NCBI GenBank assembly: GCA_041399065.1
Contig: JAWKTN010000010.1
Coordinates: 62,001 to 126,000 of the forward strand
DNA length: 64,000 nt
Direction of reading: 5' to 3'
DNA from: JAGQPD01 sp020426865
Lineage (GTDB): Bacteria > Planctomycetota > Planctomycetia > Pirellulales > Pirellulaceae
Positions 59,928 to 64,000 of this stretch are shown one piece after another (the stretch's first letter is position 1; the number at the start of each line of letters is the position of its first letter). The translations under genes were made by a program, and so were the position numbers. Under the pieces are notes generated by a model. It was not told the origin of the DNA, did not search any database, and saw only the letters and a list, made by a program, of their open reading frames with translations.

Positions 59928-61706
59928 TTACTGAGAAAGTTCCGGCAGGTGCAGTACGCCGTCGTGGTCGGCATCGAATGAATGGAATTGCTGTTCCTCT
60001 CCTAAAAACTCGTCGCGATGGATCACACCATCGTGGTTGGCGTCCATCGCCGTAAACCAAGCCGGTTGGTCACCCGTGTTGGTTGGTGACGGAGCCGTGA
60101 TCGTCATCATCGACGGCATGTCGCCGTACCGACCGTCGGGCACTAGCAGTAACTCTACGTGTTCCGCGATCTCGCCGCTGGTTAATTCGTGATCGTCGTT
60201 TCGGTCCAGACGATATAGCCGCGAGGGGGCGGCTTGGATTTCCTGGATGCCCAAGATTCCGTCTTGATCGGCATCAAGTTCCATCCACCACGCATCGGCT
60301 GGGTTTCGCACAACCAGCTGCAACGCATGCATGGCATTCCGGTCGCTACTCGCTGCACTATTCGCCGCTGTGCCCAATGTTCCTACACTGCCAAGCGTGA
60401 CATGAAAATGTGGCCATGTCCAGCGCCATCCGACGGATGTGTCTCCTCCCGCGGCCAGTCGCTGCACTTCGGGAAGCCCTTCGTCAAGCTCCGCAAACAT
60501 GCATGTCAAACTCGCATCGCTATCGTCTGTTGCCAAATGGCAGTCCACGAGTGCCGTTGGGGGGACTTGAAGCAATAATTGTAGTTCGATACGGACAACC
60601 TGCCCGTCGTGATTGCCGTCAAGCTGAGCGCGCGCCAAATCCGATAGCAGGAACTGTGCGGGGGCCTTCGCTGCTTCAGCACCATAGCGTTCGCGGAGAG
60701 CATGTTCGACCACCGACCATTCAGTGTGTTCGTGAATCAGGAACACCGTGGCCGGTGCGTAGGAACGTCGTGCATTGGACATGGGCATCGGCGTCATTGA
60801 TGCACCGTCCGATACGCGGATTTCGGTTAGTGTCAACAACTGGTTATTGTCAAAATCTCGCCCGCGCAAGACCATTTGCGCCCCGTCGATCTCATCGGTC
60901 GATAGCCTTCCGTCACTATCGCGATCCAACAATTGAAATGTGGCGGAATCGTCGCGGTACGTGAATCGGTATTGATCGTCCGTGCGAAGAGAAAAGCTTT
61001 TCGTCGTCGCTCGATTTCGGGCCAGCATGCGCATGAGTTCATCATGTTCGACGAGTCCATTGCGATTGATATCGTATTGCTGCTTCAACTGCAGCAATCG
61101 GCTCATCGAGCCTCCGCCCGAGAAATCCGTCAGGTATTGCTCAATGAACGTCTCATTCTCGGACAACTCTTGCCAGTGGCGGCGACCGTCGCCGTTGCTA
61201 TCGATCAGCTGCAGAGCGTTATCAATGTACGTCTGCCAACGTTGTTCGGGAGACTCGTTGTCGACTGACAGCCGCAGAGCGACAATCATGACGCCGTGAG
61301 GCGCCAATATAAGCAAGCGATGCTCGTCGAATCTGCGCGTATCGCCGCCAACGTTTCGATCCACCGCGGCTGCTGGTGACTCGGTACTGGCGGTGGCAAG
61401 TAGGAGGGCCAATTCGTCGGGAATCTCAAACAACGGCGGGGTATCATGAACAGCTTGCCAGTCGACGGAAATGGAAACGGTGTCAATTGTCTCAGCAGAA
61501 TCGGGCGTGACCGATCCCGCAGTGCGTGTCTCCCCGGTCGTTACGTCGACGTGGCTGGATGAGGAAGGCGGTGCATTCGTTGCTGGGGACGTTGCGGGAT
61601 CGACGGTCGTGGGCGTTGCGGAACGATGACTGCATCCGGCCGGACAAGAGAATGCTGCGAGCAGAATCGTTAAGCCAAGGCAGCGTGTATGAGTTCGTGT
61701 CGGCAT
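59928..61706 (-). CDS. EF-hand-rich exported protein
   Basis: 592 residues. The N-terminus (LGLTILLAAFSCPAGCSHRS) is a signal peptide, possibly a lipoprotein, though the box PAGC is not ideal. A Pro/Ser/Thr-rich linker follows. At least eight EF-hand-like loops are visible: DSNGDGRRHWQE, DINRNGLVEHDE, DRDSDGRLSTDE, DFDNNQLLTLTE, DGNHDGQVVRIE, DADQDGILGIQE, DRNDDHELTSGE, DANHDGVIHRDE and DADHDGVLHLPE. It probably binds several calcium ions outside the cytoplasm. It starts 4 bases after the DUF1549/DUF1553 gene, so they form an operon. Confidence 0.87.
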   Translation of the reverse strand: MPTRTHTRCLGLTILLAAFSCPAGCSHRSATPTTVDPATSPATNAPPSSSSHVDVTTGETRTAGSVTPDSAETIDTVSISVDWQAVHDTPPLFEIPDELALLLATASTESPAAAVDRNVGGDTRRFDEHRLLILAPHGVMIVALRLSVDNESPEQRWQTYIDNALQLIDSNGDGRRHWQELSENETFIEQYLTDFSGGGSMSRLLQLKQQYDINRNGLVEHDELMRMLARNRATTKSFSLRTDDQYRFTYRDDSATFQLLDRDSDGRLSTDEIDGAQMVLRGRDFDNNQLLTLTEIRVSDGASMTPMPMSNARRSYAPATVFLIHEHTEWSVVEHALRERYGAEAAKAPAQFLLSDLARAQLDGNHDGQVVRIELQLLLQVPPTALVDCHLATDDSDASLTCMFAELDEGLPEVQRLAAGGDTSVGWRWTWPHFHVTLGSVGTLGTAANSAASSDRNAMHALQLVVRNPADAWWMELDADQDGILGIQEIQAAPSRLYRLDRNDDHELTSGEIAEHVELLLVPDGRYGDMPSMMTITAPSPTNTGDQPAWFTAMDANHDGVIHRDEFLGEEQQFHSFDADHDGVLHLPELSQ

Positions 61707-61710
61707 GGCA

Positions 61711-63426
61711 CTACGGTATCAATGCGAATTCCGCACTGTTGATTAACATCCACAACAGATCGGCCAAACGTTCGCCGCGCTCAGTGACATGTCGCTTCGT
61801 ACCGTCAATAGGATCCCCGCCAGAATCCGCTGCTACCACCGGATCGGTCGGGTCTGCTGCGGTTTGAAGGTAACTCGCGAACTCGGACGATTCTTCCTTA
61901 TTTGGGTATCGCGATAGGGTACTGAGGAATAACACGTCGATACATTGCTGGTCGGAGAAGAAGGGTGCTTCGAGTGCTTGCAGTAGAGTGCCTTGTTGGG
62001 GATGGGTGGCGGTTGCGGTTAGGCTGCCGTTCATTAGGGACAGCGCTTGAATCGGGCCGAGTTCATATTTCGTACCCCGCGTAATTTGTTGCATGGACAT
62101 CACGAATTGCAGCCGCCGTGTATCGCGCAGGGCCGGAGGAACGGCGACATTGTTGTCTTGCAGTGTTTGGGTACCTACAGTGCGTTCCAGACTGTCGTAC
62201 ATCTGTTCCGCGGAAAGTGGCCGAGGTGCATAGTAGGCGAACAAGTCTCGACTAGGCAAATCGGTTTGTTCGCCGGCCATCGACGACAATTGATACGTGT
62301 TCGTGTTGACCAACACGCGATAGAGTTGTTGCAAGTCGAAGCCACTATGGGCAAAAAACTTCGCAAGTTCATCGAGCAGCTCGGGATGGCTTGCCGGGTT
62401 GCCAGGACCAAGGTCGTCGACCGGTTCCACGATTCCGCGACCAAACAGTTGTGACCAGACGCGGTTCACGGCGGCTTTTGCCAGGTAGGGGTTGTCGCGT
62501 GAGGCCATCCAGATGGCCAATTGCATTCGCCGCGTTCCTCCCTCTGCCGGGTCGGCCATTCGCGATCCTGGATACTTCGGCGCGATCACTTCGTCGCTGT
62601 CGGGGAGTGTCACTTCGCCGCGATTGGAATCTTGTAGCGATCGGCCATTGCGTGATTGCATGGCATTGCGATCTTCCAGTTGAGCGAAAAAGGCAGCGTA
62701 GCCCCAAAAGTCACGCTGCGTCCAGGAATCGAAGGGATGATTGTGGCATTGGGCGCACTGCATCCGAACACCCAAAAAAATCTGGGCCGTTTGTCCCGCG
62801 AGCTCTTCCGGTTTGAGCTCCAATGATGTGTAAAACAACCCGGGACCGTTTTCCAGCGAGCCGCTGGCCATTAGAAACTCGGCCACAAGGCTGTCGTAGC
62901 GGAGGTTATCGGCGAACTGTTGCTGCAGCCAGCTCTGCAGACCCATGGCGTTACCGAGTTCGTCTGGGCGAAATCCATTGGGAAGCAGTAGATTGCGCCA
63001 GAGGTTGGCCAAGTGCGTTGAGTGCCGTGGCGATGACAATAAAGAGTCAATTAGTCGCGCGCGTTTGTCATCGCCGGCATCGCCGAGAAATCGCCGAGCT
63101 TCTGCCACCGGCGGAGTGACACCCGTCAGGTCCAGGTAGACGCGACGCATAAACCGTGCGTCGTCGGACATCGGTGCCGGCGCCACCTCCTCGGCGGCCC
63201 ACCGTTCCGCAATCAGAGCATCCACCCGCGCGGACATCGTACGCCCGGATGCGTCTTGCCCATGGGTGCCTTCATTTTCATTGGCAAAAATACTATTTGA
63301 GCCAATGGCCAACAGCAGCGCCGAAAGCCCCCACCTAAGGATTGGTCCCGACAAAGTCGACGACGAAGCTGCCCGCTTCGTTCTGCCGAACCCTTGGCGT
63401 TCAACAGTGAGTGTTGTGGTCTTCAC
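61711..63426 (-). CDS. DUF1549/DUF1553 protein, second in the window
   Basis: 571 residues, shorter than the one at 22891 because it lacks the CxxxCH and Ig-like part. A signal sequence (LRWGLSALLLAIGSNSIFA) leads to DUF1549: FMRRVYLDLTGVTPP, CAQCHNHPFDSWTQRDF (about 240), and DUF1553: AAVNRVWSQLFGRGIVEPVD, LVNTNTYQLSSM and LLWMLINSAEFALIP. No DUF1501 gene is adjacent; the partner here is the EF-hand protein. The gene is divergent from an ECF sigma gene 278 bases away, which may control it. Confidence 0.9.
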   Translation of the reverse strand: MKTTTLTVERQGFGRTKRAASSSTLSGPILRWGLSALLLAIGSNSIFANENEGTHGQDASGRTMSARVDALIAERWAAEEVAPAPMSDDARFMRRVYLDLTGVTPPVAEARRFLGDAGDDKRARLIDSLLSSPRHSTHLANLWRNLLLPNGFRPDELGNAMGLQSWLQQQFADNLRYDSLVAEFLMASGSLENGPGLFYTSLELKPEELAGQTAQIFLGVRMQCAQCHNHPFDSWTQRDFWGYAAFFAQLEDRNAMQSRNGRSLQDSNRGEVTLPDSDEVIAPKYPGSRMADPAEGGTRRMQLAIWMASRDNPYLAKAAVNRVWSQLFGRGIVEPVDDLGPGNPASHPELLDELAKFFAHSGFDLQQLYRVLVNTNTYQLSSMAGEQTDLPSRDLFAYYAPRPLSAEQMYDSLERTVGTQTLQDNNVAVPPALRDTRRLQFVMSMQQITRGTKYELGPIQALSLMNGSLTATATHPQQGTLLQALEAPFFSDQQCIDVLFLSTLSRYPNKEESSEFASYLQTAADPTDPVVAADSGGDPIDGTKRHVTERGERLADLLWMLINSAEFALIP

Positions 63427-63704
63427 CAGGTGGGCTCCACGCTATGCAGTTTTGGCCAGAAAACCAGTTTCTATGTTATCAAGCGGCGAGCGGCCCTGCC
63501 TACCGCCGGTAGTCATTTTATCCAGAACTTCGTCAAGTTCCCCAAAAGTTTGGGTTGATGGCGACAGATTTTGCTAACTTGCGCAAATATGCTTCTAGGT
63601 CGGCGATACTACCGAGACCATCGAGTGTTGTAGTATCAGGCAAATCAAGACATGACGAGCGGCATGGTAACGCAGTTTACGCAAGACTCCGACGAACCTT
63701 TTGA
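63427..63704. promoter_or_regulatory. Divergent promoter region of the DUF1549/EF-hand operon and an ECF sigma gene
   Basis: Both genes point away from this 278-base stretch. No clear -35/-10 pair or palindromic operator was recognised. Confidence 0.4.
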
Positions 63705-64000
63705 ATGGACGAGCCTAACGAAGCGGAACTCGGCGAGCGAATCGTCAGGGGTGATTGGGACGCCTGGGACGCGTTCTATGACGCCTATGCTACGCGCCTA
63801 TGGCGTTACACGGCCCGGATCGTGGGACGAAATCACGCGGACGTGCACGATATCGTTCAAAACACGTTCGTCGAAGCGGCGCGTTCGGCACATCGGTACG
63901 ATGCCAACCGCGGCACGTTGGACAATTGGATATGGGGCATTGCCGCCCATCAGATACAACGACACTTTCGCAGCCAATCGCGATCCGAGCTACTGGCCCG
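63705..64000 (+). CDS. ECF RNA polymerase sigma factor, 5' part
   Basis: 98 codons, cut by the window edge. MDEPNEAELGERIVRGDWDA is followed by sigma region 2: FYDAYATRLWRYTARIVGRN, VHDIVQNTFVEAARSAHRYD, TLDNWIWGIAAHQIQRHFR. An in-frame TGA just before the ATG at 63705 rules out a longer start. Region 4 lies outside. In planctomycetes such sigma genes often stand next to DUF1549-type operons, as here. Confidence 0.87.
   Translation, partial: MDEPNEAELGERIVRGDWDAWDAFYDAYATRLWRYTARIVGRNHADVHDIVQNTFVEAARSAHRYDANRGTLDNWIWGIAAHQIQRHFRSQSRSELLA

Overview
The window reads as a chromosomal segment of a planctomycete, probably Pirellulales-like. The evidence is family content: paired DUF1549/DUF1553 and DUF1501 proteins, a planctomycete-type cytochrome c/WD40 protein, PEP-CTERM and dockerin tails, several xylose-isomerase-like sugar epimerases with Gfo/Idh/MocA partners, a TIGR04137-type small basic protein, and many ECF sigma systems. 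Shine-Dalgarno sites are patchy, and several GTG or TTG starts are likely. Assignments rest on motif reading alone; no database search was possible.

Layout. 1-4184 (minus): a DevABC/MacB-like exporter in the order ATPase, permease, HlyD adaptor, with the adaptor running off the window. 4393-8319: a giant repetitive secreted protein with dockerin and PEP-CTERM tail. 8897-11018: NodT-type outer-membrane factor and a Cys-rich exported protein. 11021-14287 (minus): thioredoxin, small basic protein, and an operon of phosphatase-like pseudoenzyme, accD and Ser/Thr kinase. 14981-22745: scpB, then a sugar-utilisation block (cupin isomerase, two TIM-barrel epimerases, Gfo/Idh/MocA dehydrogenase) divergent from a mutarotase-like protein and an EamA transporter. 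22891-28145: DUF1549, DUF1501 and cytochrome/WD40 operon. 28168-34837 (minus): ECF sigma, RskA-like anti-sigma, DUF4394, DUF4331, TPR and HupE-like genes, which looks like one functional module.

35131-42612 is an accessory island: a propeller fragment joined to the C-terminal tip of an RHS polymorphic toxin with an overlapping double-CXXCG immunity candidate, a CHC2 zinc-finger gene, a broken IS91-type transposase, repeated fragments of a group II intron reverse transcriptase, long direct and inverted repeats, and a histidine-kinase fragment. Here, and again at 14.7 kb, lie three two-copy sets of a 23-nt imperfect palindrome, always with a 20-nt spacer of different sequence. This is the most unusual signal in the window.

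42626-51190 (minus): an LRR protein and a five-gene electron-transfer operon (FAD/2Fe-2S reductase, tetraheme cytochrome, cNMP-binding/4Fe-4S protein, membrane cytochrome b-like protein, decaheme cytochrome). 51405-56325 (plus): purE, purK, a GAF/adenylate-cyclase gene split by one in-frame TAA, and a glycosyltransferase. 56401-63426: a hypothetical protein, an AAA+ ATPase, a small exported protein, an EF-hand-rich protein and a second DUF1549/DUF1553 protein. A divergent ECF sigma gene runs off the right edge.
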